Below are positions 9,480 through 17,681 of a stretch of DNA of 64,000 nt, one piece after another. Position 1 is the stretch's first letter. Each line of letters starts with the position of its first letter. The notes under the pieces were generated by a model. It had not been told where the DNA came from. It worked only from the letters and a program-made list of their open reading frames with translations, and did no database searches. The stretch covers positions 39,733 to 103,732 of the forward strand of contig JAJPHI010000016.1 in NCBI GenBank assembly GCA_021325355.1, given 5' to 3'. The translations under genes were made by a program, and so were the position numbers. Source of the DNA: Pseudomonadota bacterium. Its GTDB lineage: Bacteria > Desulfobacterota > Binatia > Binatales > Binataceae.

Positions 9480-11076
9480 TCAGCACGCCGGGATTCAGGA
9501 TCGCATTGGGGTCGAGCGCGTGCTTTGCGGCCCTGAGCGCGGCGGCAAACAATTCGGGCCGCTGCCGATCGTACCATTGCCGATGATCGCGTCCGACGGC
9601 GTGATGATGGGTGATGGTGCCGCCGAGGTCGATCAAGGTGTCGGAAACCGCGCGCTTGATCTCGTCCCATTGTTCGAGTTCGGAACCGCGTTTGCCGGGA
9701 GCGAGGATGGTGTAATAGGGCGCGGGTCCGTCAGGATAGGCATGGGTGAAGCGGACCGTGACGGTGCCTTGGCCGCAGACTTCCCTGACTGCCTGATGGG
9801 CTCGCTCCATCAGGCGCGTGTGGAAGTTTTCGAAGCGATCCCAGGTGATGGCGGTTTCGAAGGTTTCCGACACCATGCCCATCGCGACCAGCGCATCGCG
9901 CAGATACGGTGCCTTGAGGAAGGCATCACGCCAGGCGCCGGCGGCGCCTTCATGCGTGGCGTCGGCATCGGTGCGGGTGCGCGCCGCTTCCTGCGGAACC
10001 CGTCCGCCGAAATCGGCGCAGCATTCGAGCGCCCGCTTCATCCACGCTTCGAGATCGTGATCGGCCGATTCAAAGGCGAGGACCATCACCGCCGCCTCGC
10101 CCTGATTGGCGCCGGCGTTGGCCGCCTCTCCGGGATCGAGCAGGCGGCAGTTGGCGGGGTAGAGTCCGGCCTGCGCGATTGCGCGAACGGCCCTGGCCCC
10201 AGTCATGAAATCCGGGAACGCGACGGAGGCGCCGGCGCGGAACTTCGGCCGCTCCTGCAGACGCATCCAGGCTTCGGTGATCACGCCCAGGATACCCTCC
10301 GATCCGATGAGCATCCGATCGGGACTCGGGCCGGCGCCGGAACCGGGCAGGCGGCGCGATTCGTAAATGCCGCGCGGCGTGACCGCCCTGACCGATTCCA
10401 CGAAATCGTCGATATGGGTGTAGAGCGTCGCGTAGTGGCCGCCGGAACGCGTCGCGATCCAGCCGCCGAGGGCCGAGAACTCGAACGATTGCGGAAAATG
10501 ACGCAGCGTGAGCCCATGCGGGCGTAGCTGATCTTCGAGCGCGGGTCCGAAAACGCCCGCCTGGATGCGCGCGGCGCGCGAGGCGCGGTCGATTTCGACG
10601 ACCCGGTCGAGACGGCCCAAATCAATCGAGACGGCGCCGCGGTAATCCCCATGCGCGGGCGGCTCGACGCCGCCGACCACGCTCGAGCCGCCGCCATAGG
10701 GCGAGGCCGCGACGTCGCAGGCGTCACACCATTCGAGGAGGCGGACGACGTCGGCTTCGTCGCGGGGATAGGCGACGAAGTCGAACGGGTTGGGGTAATC
10801 GCGGCGAAAGGCGCGGACGATATCACGGAAGCTCCGCCCGTAGCTGTGCTCGGCGCGTGCATGGGGGGTCATCGAGCAGATCTCCGCCAGCGAGTCGGGC
10901 GGCTTGACGCGCGGCTCGCGCAGCCTGAGCTCCGCTTCCCGTGGGACCGGCGTCAGGGTGAGCTCGGCAAGCCCGAAGCGCTTTGCCATCCGTTCAGCCA
11001 TGTGCTTCTTCTGCTCGTCGTTGGGACCCTGGTCCTCGTAACCCCAGCCGTAGAATTTGCGTCGGCGTTCCGGCAT
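9460..11076 (-). CDS. FAD-binding oxidase, alkyldihydroxyacetonephosphate-synthase-like
   Basis: 538-residue FAD-linked oxidase of the VAO/PCMH superfamily. The FAD-binding half includes SPYGGGSSVVGGV and the phosphate-binding RMLIGSEGILG. The C-terminal half ends with LGGTITHHHAVG; this His cluster and the closing DPNAILNPG are characteristic of the AGPS-like group. AGPS exchanges an acyl for an alkyl group in ether lipid synthesis, but bacterial homologues also include uncharacterised oxidases, so the substrate is open. I set the start at the ATG at 11074-11076, which has an AGAGGTGAGG ribosome site. The frame itself continues to 11139. It is divergent from the haloalkane dehalogenase gene (110 bp apart). 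Confidence 0.85.
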   Translation of the reverse strand: MPERRRKFYGWGYEDQGPNDEQKKHMAERMAKRFGLAELTLTPVPREAELRLREPRVKPPDSLAEICSMTPHARAEHSYGRSFRDIVRAFRRDYPNPFDFVAYPRDEADVVRLLEWCDACDVAASPYGGGSSVVGGVEPPAHGDYRGAVSIDLGRLDRVVEIDRASRAARIQAGVFGPALEDQLRPHGLTLRHFPQSFEFSALGGWIATRSGGHYATLYTHIDDFVESVRAVTPRGIYESRRLPGSGAGPSPDRMLIGSEGILGVITEAWMRLQERPKFRAGASVAFPDFMTGARAVRAIAQAGLYPANCRLLDPGEAANAGANQGEAAVMVLAFESADHDLEAWMKRALECCADFGGRVPQEAARTRTDADATHEGAAGAWRDAFLKAPYLRDALVAMGMVSETFETAITWDRFENFHTRLMERAHQAVREVCGQGTVTVRFTHAYPDGPAPYYTILAPGKRGSELEQWDEIKRAVSDTLIDLGGTITHHHAVGRDHRQWYDRQRPELFAAALRAAKHALDPNAILNPGVLIDPESP

Positions 11077-11186
11077 GGCCTCACCTCTTCGGTTTCGGAC
11101 GGGAATTGTGCGCCCAGACCGGCGGTCCGGCAAGCGCACCTTGCCTGGCGTCGGCGTCCATCCTATGAACGGTTTGAGGTGCAGCG

Positions 11187-12068
11187 ATGAGCATGAAGCC
11201 GATCGAGGCCGTCGATCCCTTTGAGCGTAAACGAGTGCAGGTGCTGGATTCGACGATGTCCTACGTCGACACGGGGTCCGGAGAGCCGGTGGTGTTTCTC
11301 CACGGCAATCCGACGTCGTCCTACCTGTGGCGCAATATCATTCCGTATCTGGGTGAAAAGGCGCGCTGCCTCGCGCCGGATCTGATTGGGATGGGGGCGT
11401 CCGGTCGATCGGCAAACGGCGCGTACACGTTCATTGATCACGTGCGCTACCTCGACGCGTGGTTCGAGAAGCTCGGGCTCGGGCGGAACGTGACGCTGGT
11501 GTTGCACGATTGGGGATCGGCGCTGGGCTTTCATTGGGCGAATCGCCATCGCGCAGCAATCAAGGGAATCGCGTATATGGAAGCGATCGTCGCGCCGCTC
11601 ACCTGGAGCGACTGGCCCGGCGCGGGACGCGGTATTTTTCAAGCGATGCGCAGTGACGCCGGCGAAGAACTGGTCCTGCAGAAAAATATCTTTATCGAGC
11701 GGATCCTGCCGGCGAGCATCCTGCGCGAGATGTCGGCCGCCGAGCTGGAGGCTTATCGACAGCCGTTTCGCGAGCCGGGTGAGTCGCGCCGCCCGATGCT
11801 CACCTGGCCGCGTCAGATTCCAATCGACGGCGAGCCGGCGGAGGTGACGCAAATCGTCAGCGAGTACGCCCGATGGCTCGCAGCGAGTGCCATCCCGAAG
11901 CTCTTCGTCAACGCCGATCCCGGAATGATTCTCAGCGGGCGGGTCCGCGAGCAGTGTCGTCGATGGCCGAATCAGCGCGAGGTCACGGTCAAGGGACTGC
12001 ACTTTATCCAGGAGGACTCGCCGCACGAAATCGGCGCCGCGCTGAGCGCGTGGTACGAGCAGCTCTAG
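11187..12068 (+). CDS. Haloalkane dehalogenase (alpha/beta hydrolase, DhaA type)
   Basis: Cleaves carbon-halogen bonds of haloalkanes to alcohol plus halide. 293 residues. The oxyanion/halide region HGNPTSSYLWRNIIP contains Asn41. The nucleophile is Asp108 in LHDWGSALGFHWA, with Trp109 as the second halide ligand. Glu132 (YMEAI) is the likely acid and the His is in GLHFIQEDSPHE. Asp-nucleophile, Glu acid and Asn halide ligand correspond to the DhaA/LinB subgroup (HLD-II). GAGGTG precedes the ATG. Specificity for haloalkanes over other substrates is inferred from the catalytic pentad. Confidence 0.88.
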   Translation: MSMKPIEAVDPFERKRVQVLDSTMSYVDTGSGEPVVFLHGNPTSSYLWRNIIPYLGEKARCLAPDLIGMGASGRSANGAYTFIDHVRYLDAWFEKLGLGRNVTLVLHDWGSALGFHWANRHRAAIKGIAYMEAIVAPLTWSDWPGAGRGIFQAMRSDAGEELVLQKNIFIERILPASILREMSAAELEAYRQPFREPGESRRPMLTWPRQIPIDGEPAEVTQIVSEYARWLAASAIPKLFVNADPGMILSGRVREQCRRWPNQREVTVKGLHFIQEDSPHEIGAALSAWYEQL

Positions 12069-12113
12069 CGGGGCCTCGCCAAAGTCGTCTGGGATGCGCC
12101 CGGGAAATCGCGG

Positions 12114-12452
12114 ATGAGAGCGGATGATGACGAACGGGCGCGGTCGCGGCTGTTTGTGTATGGCAGTCTGCTCGATGCGCGGCTGCGACGGCGGCTACTC
12201 AAGCGCGACGTCGTAACGGTCCCGGCAATCCTGCGCGATTACGAGCGGCGTCAGGCGACGTACTTTTTCATTGTCAAGCGTCCGGGAAGCGTGGTTGCGG
12301 GCGAGGAGCTTCGCGACTTGACGGACCACGACCTTGCAGCGCTGGATCTCTACGAGGAAGTGCCGCAGCTCTACACACGCCAACTTATCGAAGTAGAGAT
12401 CGCAGGCGGCGCGCGCGAGCATTGCTGGGTCTATCTGCCGCGCCGATGCTGA
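12114..12452 (+). CDS. Gamma-glutamylcyclotransferase-like (AIG2) protein
   Basis: 112 residues with the family N-terminal signature FVYGSLLDARL and a putative catalytic acid in DLYEEV. Members release 5-oxoproline from gamma-glutamyl peptides or amines, or have unknown substrates. It follows the haloalkane dehalogenase by 45 bp on the same strand and is probably cotranscribed. The exact reaction cannot be told from sequence. Confidence 0.8.
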   Translation: MRADDDERARSRLFVYGSLLDARLRRRLLKRDVVTVPAILRDYERRQATYFFIVKRPGSVVAGEELRDLTDHDLAALDLYEEVPQLYTRQLIEVEIAGGAREHCWVYLPRRC

Positions 12453-12486
12453 AGGTTGTCAGCGGGCCGGCACCGGGTTTCTCGGC

Positions 12487-13917
12487 TCAGCTTCGCGCCG
12501 ACGATTCCGACGGCGCGCCGCTCTTGCCGTCGGGTTTGTTGAGGCCGAACTTGTCGAGGCGATATTGCAGGGTGCGGTAGCTCATCCCGAGCAGTTTTGC
12601 CGCCTTGGCGATGACGCCGTCGGATTTTTCCATCGCCTGAATAATCAGGTCGCGTTCGAAGCGTTCAAAATTGATGCCCTCGGCGGGAATCTCATAGCGA
12701 TCGCCGGTGCGCGCGCGATCGGCCTTGCCGGGCGCCTGGCGCTTGAGCACCTCCTGCGGGAGATCGCGCGGGAGGATTTTGTCGCCCTCGCACAGCAAAA
12801 TCGCCCGTTCAATTGCCGACTCGAGCTGGCGCACGTTGCCCGGCCAGCCGTAATCGAGCAGGACTTCCATCGCCTCGCGGCTGATCTCCCGGACCCGGCC
12901 GTTCGACAGATGGGCGAAGCGCTCGAGCGTATGATTGGCGAGGAGCGGAATATCCGAACGCCGCTCGCGCAGCGGTGGCAGGGTGATCGTCACGACGTTG
13001 ACGCGATAGTAAAGATCTTCGCGGAAGCGGTCCTCGGCGACTTCGTCGGCGAGGTTGCGATTCGAGGCCGCCAGCAGACGCACGTCGACGCGGGTCGAAT
13101 CGTTGGCGCCGACGCGGCGGACCTCGCGATCCTGCAGCACGCGCAGCAGCTTGGCCTGGACGCCGATGCCGAGATCGGCAATCTCGTCAAGGAAGAGCGT
13201 GGACTTGTCGGCGCTCTCGATGAGGCCGATCTTGCGCTCGGTCGCGCCGGTAAAGGCGCCGCGTTCGTGGCCGAACAATTCATTTTCGATGAGCGTATCG
13301 GGGATCGCTGAACAATTGATGGCGACGAGCGGACGCTGGCCGCGCGGCGACAGGCGGTGAATCGCGCGGGCGATGACCTCCTTGCCGGTACCGCTTTCGC
13401 CCTGAATCAGGACCGTCGAGTTCGAGGGCGCAACCTTGCGCACGATACGGATGACCTCGACGATCGCCGGGTCCTGACCGACGATGCCCTCGACCTGGAG
13501 CTTGCCGGCGACTTCGCGGCGCAGCAGGAGGTTTTCCTGCTTCTCCATCGCGAGTTCGGCGGCGCGCGCGACCGCGATGATCAGAGTCTCGCGATCGGTC
13601 GGCTTGGTGAGGTAATTGAACGCGCCGTCCTTGGTGGCCTGGACGGCGCTATCGATCGAGCCGAAGGCGGTCAGCACCACCACCTGCGTCGCGGGATACT
13701 GATCCTTGACTTTGACCAGTAACTCGGCGCCGGACATTCCCGGCATCATCAGGTCGGTCAGAACGACGTCGAAACGACTGAGCTGAAGGAGTTCAATGGC
13801 GCGGCGGCCGTTGGCGGCTTCGTCCACCGCGAAACCTTCTTCACGCAGGGTTTCGGCGGTGATTTGGCGCTCGAGGTCGTTGTCTTCAACTACCAGGACG
13901 GAGGCTTTCTGCGTCAT
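12487..13917 (-). CDS. NtrC-family sigma-54-dependent response regulator
   Basis: 476 residues. The receiver domain has phospho-acceptor Asp55 (VVLTDLMMPG) and a C-terminal Lys in YLTKP. The AAA+ sigma-54 activation domain has Walker A GESGTGKE, the sigma-54 contact loop GAFTGA and GWPGNVRQLE. A Fis-type helix-turn-helix ends the protein (AKLLGMSYRTLQYRL). Phosphorylation should drive oligomerisation and open-complex formation at sigma-54 promoters. The ATG lies 32 bp inside the end of the sensor kinase gene, so the two form a cognate pair. One candidate sigma-54 promoter in this window is at 36011-36025. Confidence 0.95.
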   Translation of the reverse strand: MTQKASVLVVEDNDLERQITAETLREEGFAVDEAANGRRAIELLQLSRFDVVLTDLMMPGMSGAELLVKVKDQYPATQVVVLTAFGSIDSAVQATKDGAFNYLTKPTDRETLIIAVARAAELAMEKQENLLLRREVAGKLQVEGIVGQDPAIVEVIRIVRKVAPSNSTVLIQGESGTGKEVIARAIHRLSPRGQRPLVAINCSAIPDTLIENELFGHERGAFTGATERKIGLIESADKSTLFLDEIADLGIGVQAKLLRVLQDREVRRVGANDSTRVDVRLLAASNRNLADEVAEDRFREDLYYRVNVVTITLPPLRERRSDIPLLANHTLERFAHLSNGRVREISREAMEVLLDYGWPGNVRQLESAIERAILLCEGDKILPRDLPQEVLKRQAPGKADRARTGDRYEIPAEGINFERFERDLIIQAMEKSDGVIAKAAKLLGMSYRTLQYRLDKFGLNKPDGKSGAPSESSARS

Positions 13918-15385
13918 GATCCTTATGCACTTCGCGCAGCGGCAGAGTGAAAATTACGCGGGCGCCGGGCGCCGGTTCGTTGGGAACGATGGCGATCGAT
14001 CCGCCGTGTTTTTCGACGATCGCCTTGGAAAAAAACAAGCCGAGGCCGATGCCTTCGCGTTTGGTGGTGAAGAACGGCTCGAACAGACGGTCGGCGACCT
14101 CGCGATCGATGCCGACGCCGGTGTCAGCAAAAGAGACGGTCAAATTACCGTTGTGGCGCGCGAAGTCGACCGTCAGCCTGCCGCCGTCGGGCATCGCCTG
14201 CGTCGCGTTCATGACCACGTTGACGAAACATGTGCGAAGTTTTTCCGCGTCGACGTTGAGGGTCAGGTCGCCTTCGGCGCCGCGCTCGACGACCTCGATG
14301 CGCTGGCTCTTCAAGCGTGGTTCGCTAAGCGCCAGCACGCCCTGCACCAACTGGCGGACATTGGTCGGGGCCGGATGGATGGCGATCGGCTGGCCGTAAT
14401 GGAGGAACGTCTGAACCATCTCGGAAAGCCGATGGATTTCGTCCTTCATGATGATGACCTGACGCAGGAAGTCGTCGCGCGCCGGCGCCGCCGACGGCAT
14501 GTAGCGCGCGCGCAGGCGGTCGAGAGCGAGGCTGATGAAGTTCAGGGGATTCTTGATCTCGTGCGCCAGCGCGCCCGCCAACTGGCCGAGCGCGGTAAAG
14601 CGTTCGAGCCGCGCGAGTTCCTGCTCGCGTTCGCGGGCCCGGCGAATCTGTCCGATCATCGCGTTGAAGCTGCGCGTCAGCAGACCGATTTCGTCCCGCC
14701 GACGGGCTTCGGGGACCGGGCGCAAACCGCGGGCCTCGATGTTCTGAGCGGCGTCGGCCACGGCATGGATCGGCTCGACATAGCGATCGGCGAGGACATA
14801 GGCAACGACCAGACCGATGGCAAAAATCGCGAGGCCGAGGGTGACCAGGCGCCAGCGGTAATCCCGCAGGGGCTGGTCAAAATCGCTGAAATTCGCCACC
14901 ACCTGGATATAGCCGAGGAGATGGTCCTCGACCTCGACCGGAATGAAGTAGACGGTGCTGAAGCGATCGGCGAGGCCAAGCTTGATCCCCGGAACAGCCA
15001 CCGGCGCCTCGCGATTCTTGCTCCGCAGGGTCATCAGGGCGCGCACCACCTCGGGATTTAGCGCATCGCCGATAAGCCGCGGATTGGAACTGTTAATGAC
15101 GAGTTCCTGGCTCGAGGCGATCGAGACTTCGAGGCCGTTGGTATGAAGCCGCCGGATGAAATTCTGCAGGCGATCGCGGTCCGTCGGACTGACCGAAGAC
15201 AGCTCCTGCACGCTGATCTGAATCAGGCTCGCCAGGTCCTGAACCTTGCGATCGGTCAGCTTGACGATCTTGTCCTGGGTGCGCAGGCTGACGATCATCT
15301 CGGCGCCCAGGCTGAGCGCGAGAAGCATCACGATGAGTCCGATCAGCTTCGCCTTAAGACTTAGCGCCGGAATCGGGAATTGCAT
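13886..15385 (-). CDS. Membrane sensor histidine kinase with HAMP domain
   Basis: 499 residues. TM helix 1 is at about 12-30, followed by an extracytoplasmic sensor region of about 150 residues, TM helix 2 (about 185-202), a HAMP linker, and the HisKA domain with phospho-acceptor His275 in LAHEIKNPLNF. The HATPase domain contains NATQAMPDGG, DTGVGI and GIGLGLFFSK. It should phosphorylate the overlapping NtrC-type regulator. The signal is unknown. It sits 32 bp downstream of the PCYCGC protein gene, which encodes a candidate extracytoplasmic protein in the same transcription unit. Confidence 0.94.
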   Translation of the reverse strand: MQFPIPALSLKAKLIGLIVMLLALSLGAEMIVSLRTQDKIVKLTDRKVQDLASLIQISVQELSSVSPTDRDRLQNFIRRLHTNGLEVSIASSQELVINSSNPRLIGDALNPEVVRALMTLRSKNREAPVAVPGIKLGLADRFSTVYFIPVEVEDHLLGYIQVVANFSDFDQPLRDYRWRLVTLGLAIFAIGLVVAYVLADRYVEPIHAVADAAQNIEARGLRPVPEARRRDEIGLLTRSFNAMIGQIRRAREREQELARLERFTALGQLAGALAHEIKNPLNFISLALDRLRARYMPSAAPARDDFLRQVIIMKDEIHRLSEMVQTFLHYGQPIAIHPAPTNVRQLVQGVLALSEPRLKSQRIEVVERGAEGDLTLNVDAEKLRTCFVNVVMNATQAMPDGGRLTVDFARHNGNLTVSFADTGVGIDREVADRLFEPFFTTKREGIGLGLFFSKAIVEKHGGSIAIVPNEPAPGARVIFTLPLREVHKDHDAESLRPGS

Positions 15386-15417
15386 GGGACTCGGAGCGAT
15401 AGGAATAGCGCGTCAAT

Positions 15418-15807
15418 CTAATGATCATAGCGTTGGCGCAGCGCCGCGCGAATCTGTTCGACCGGCATGCCCTGGTCGGCCAGCCGCGCGGCGAGCAGCG
15501 TTTCACCGATGCAGATTTCACAGCTCGAGGCGTGGTTGGTGCGATAGCAGTCGAAGAGATTCCTGTGGCCGTCCTGCTGCTCACATCCGCAGTAGCAGTG
15601 GAGCTGCATCAGCAGCTCAGGATGGTCGCGCGCAATCTCATAGGCGCGCCGCGTATCGCCCTTGAACAGCGCCGGATCGGGCGTCGTGACGGCGGCCGCG
15701 GCATCATCGCTCAGACTGTGCAAGCGATAGCCCGCGCCGAGGGCGACTGCCAGCAGCGCGACAACGGCGATGGCCGTTCCCAGGTGGTTTCGCCAGCGTT
15801 TCTTCAT
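15418..15807 (-). CDS. PCYCGC-motif membrane-anchored protein
   Basis: 129 residues. One N-terminal hydrophobic helix (about 9-27) should anchor or export the protein. The rest carries HCYCGCEQ followed by further cysteines (DCYRTNHASSCEICIG), seven in about 40 residues, matching the PCYCGC family of unknown function. Such clustering suggests metal binding or disulfides outside the cytoplasm. No lipobox is visible. It lies between the NrtR-like gene (17 bp) and the sensor kinase gene (32 bp) on the same strand, so it may work with the kinase; that is inference. Confidence 0.78.
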   Translation of the reverse strand: MKKRWRNHLGTAIAVVALLAVALGAGYRLHSLSDDAAAAVTTPDPALFKGDTRRAYEIARDHPELLMQLHCYCGCEQQDGHRNLFDCYRTNHASSCEICIGETLLAARLADQGMPVEQIRAALRQRYDH

Positions 15808-15824
15808 CGGAGTTTTACCGCTGA

Positions 15825-16529
15825 CTATAACATTTCGATCGTGCGCAAGCTGCGCGGCGCGAATTCGTAAAGGGCGGCCGGGCGATGCGCCCCGCGGCGC
15901 TCCTGCGACAATCGTCGCAGGAGGCCGCTAGCAAGGATGCGGCGGCGGAAATTGCGGCGGTCCAATTCGCGTTCGAGCACGGTGGCGTAGAGCTCCTCGA
16001 GCTGCGCGAAAGTAAAGGCCGGCGGCAGCAGATAGAGCGCGATATTGGTGTATTCGAGCTTCGCGCGCAGACGATTGAGGGCGTAATCAGCCATCTGTGG
16101 GTGATCGTAGGCGAGTCGTGGCAGACGTTCGACCCCGCACCATCGCCCCTGTGCATACTTGGCGGAGCAGGCGCTGACCGTTTCCGGAGCCGCAGTCAGC
16201 CCCATGTATGCGACCGACACGACATGCGTCCGGGGGTCGCGGGTGGGATCGCCGAAGGTGAAAAGCTGCTCGAGGTAGACGTCGCGCAGGCCGGTCGAGG
16301 CTGCGAGGTCGGCGCGCGCCGCTTCATCGAGTTTTTCGCCAATGCGCACGAGACGGCCGGGGAAGGCCCACTGGCCGGCGGCTTCGCCGCGTGCGAGTTC
16401 GACCAGGTAGCACTGCAACTGATGGTCGCGGAACGCGAACAGAATGGTGTCGACGGCGACTCGCGGCCGGGCGTCGCGGGAAAGCCTGGTCGTCGCGGCC
16501 GTCCGCAGCCGGCCGGCGCCACGCGTCAT
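15825..16529 (-). CDS. nrtR: NrtR-like Nudix transcriptional regulator
   Basis: 234 residues. The N-terminal Nudix-fold domain (about 25-150) aligns with a Nudix box around GRLVRIGEKLDEAARADLAASTGL-type positions. The catalytic RExxEE residues are replaced (R to A, E to D, and the Glu pair to A/S). The C-terminal region resembles the winged-helix DNA-binding part of NrtR, ending in RPAALYEFAPR. NrtR proteins repress NAD synthesis genes and respond to ADP-ribose. Location 9 bp after nadA on the same strand strongly supports this role. Loss of catalytic Glu fits a pure sensor-regulator. No good Shine-Dalgarno is visible at this ATG, so coupling to nadA is likely. Confidence 0.85.
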   Translation of the reverse strand: MTRGAGRLRTAATTRLSRDARPRVAVDTILFAFRDHQLQCYLVELARGEAAGQWAFPGRLVRIGEKLDEAARADLAASTGLRDVYLEQLFTFGDPTRDPRTHVVSVAYMGLTAAPETVSACSAKYAQGRWCGVERLPRLAYDHPQMADYALNRLRAKLEYTNIALYLLPPAFTFAQLEELYATVLERELDRRNFRRRILASGLLRRLSQERRGAHRPAALYEFAPRSLRTIEML

Positions 16530-16538
16530 CGCAACCGC

Positions 16539-17546
16539 TTAGGCGCCCAGTTCAAGCATCCGCTCCAGGGCGCGGCGGGCGCCTTCGCGTACCTCATCCG
16601 GAAGCGTGATCTCATAACGCAGATTAACCAGCGAATCCCGCGCGCCGGCCAGCGTGATCATCTTCATGTAGCGGCACAGTTTGCAGGCTTTGAAGAAGTG
16701 TTTGTCCGGCAATTCCATCAGCAGACGGTCGGATAAGCCGCATTCGGTGACAATCAGGAACTTGTCGGCTGGGCTCTGTTCGGCATAACGAACCATCGCG
16801 CTGGTCGAGAGCACCGCATCGGCGATCGCGAGTACGTCCTTGCGGCACTCGGGATGGGCCAGCACCACCACGCCGGGAATGCCGGCGCGTACTTTTTCTA
16901 CTTCGTCGGGGGTTATCTGATGGTGAACGTAACAGTTACCGTCCCATGAAATTATCTGCTTGCTGGTCTGCGTCTGGACGTAGTTGGCGAGGTTTTTGTC
17001 GGGCACGAACAGGATATGCTCGGCGGCGATCGCGTTGACTACCCGCACCGCGTTGGCGGAGGTACAGCAGGCGTCGGACAGCGCTTTGACGTCCGCCGTG
17101 CAGTTCACATACGAGACCACCTTCAGGTCCGGATACAAGGCGAGCAGTTCGGCCTTGCGGTCGGCAAGCGCTTCGGCGGTGACGGCGTCCGCCAGCGAGC
17201 ATCCGGCCCGCATGTCGGGCAGCAGAACCATGCGGTCAGGATTGAAGACCTTGGCGGTTTCGGCCATGAAGTGGACGCCGCAAAAGACGATCATCTCGGC
17301 GTCGCGCACTTCGCTCGACCTGCGCGCCAGTTCGAGGGAATCGCCGATAAAGTCCGCGACCTCGAAAATCTCCGGACGCTGATAGTTGTGCGCGAGAATC
17401 ACCGCGCGCCGTTCCTTCTTGAGACGCATGATTTCCGCGATCGTCGCGGCATGGCGTTCGCAGACTTCGCGCGTGTACGCATCGTCGTTAAGAGCCTGCA
17501 GCTTGCGATATAGTTCGGCGCCGTTGACCGGAGTCTGTATGTTCAT
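16539..17546 (-). CDS. nadA: Quinolinate synthase
   Basis: Condenses iminoaspartate and dihydroxyacetone phosphate to quinolinate in de novo NAD synthesis, using a [4Fe-4S] cluster. Conserved features include AHNYQRPE, the substrate-loop CTADVKALSDACCTSANA, TECGLSDRL and the C-terminal CKLCRYMK, which supply the cluster cysteines. I prefer the second ATG (17544-17546) because GAGG lies 9 bases upstream of it and directly abuts the first ATG at 17555. This gives 335 residues. nadB and nadC are not nearby. The next gene downstream is the NrtR-like regulator, implying autoregulated control. Confidence 0.95.
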   Translation of the reverse strand: MNIQTPVNGAELYRKLQALNDDAYTREVCERHAATIAEIMRLKKERRAVILAHNYQRPEIFEVADFIGDSLELARRSSEVRDAEMIVFCGVHFMAETAKVFNPDRMVLLPDMRAGCSLADAVTAEALADRKAELLALYPDLKVVSYVNCTADVKALSDACCTSANAVRVVNAIAAEHILFVPDKNLANYVQTQTSKQIISWDGNCYVHHQITPDEVEKVRAGIPGVVVLAHPECRKDVLAIADAVLSTSAMVRYAEQSPADKFLIVTECGLSDRLLMELPDKHFFKACKLCRYMKMITLAGARDSLVNLRYEITLPDEVREGARRALERMLELGA

Positions 17547-17616
17547 GGTATGCATCCTCGTGCCAAGCCCGGTGTGTTCTCTGCCGGCGATTTTTCAGGC
17601 GCACACGACCGACTTT

Positions 17617-17631
17617 GCGTCAATTCGACGC
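17617..17631. promoter_or_regulatory. Candidate NrtR operator upstream of nadA
   Basis: GCGTC (17617-17621) and GACGC (17627-17631) form an inverted repeat with a 5-base spacer, 70-85 bases upstream of the nadA start. It is the most symmetric element I see in the nadA leader. Assignment to NrtR is inference from the adjacent regulator gene only. Confidence 0.3.
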
Positions 17632-17681
17632 TTACCATAACAATCCCGTAACGATGATTGCAAGGGCGGGAGCCGCGAAAC

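Noticed and set aside
13796..15061. A 421-codon open frame on the plus strand
   Set aside because: It is antisense to the sensor kinase and the start of the NtrC-type regulator, and has no recognisable domain; a high-GC shadow frame.
17549..17568. TGGCACG followed by TGCA on the minus strand near the nadA start, resembling a sigma-54 promoter
   Set aside because: The GG-GC spacing is 9 rather than 10 bases, and the -12 element would overlap the nadA start codon.
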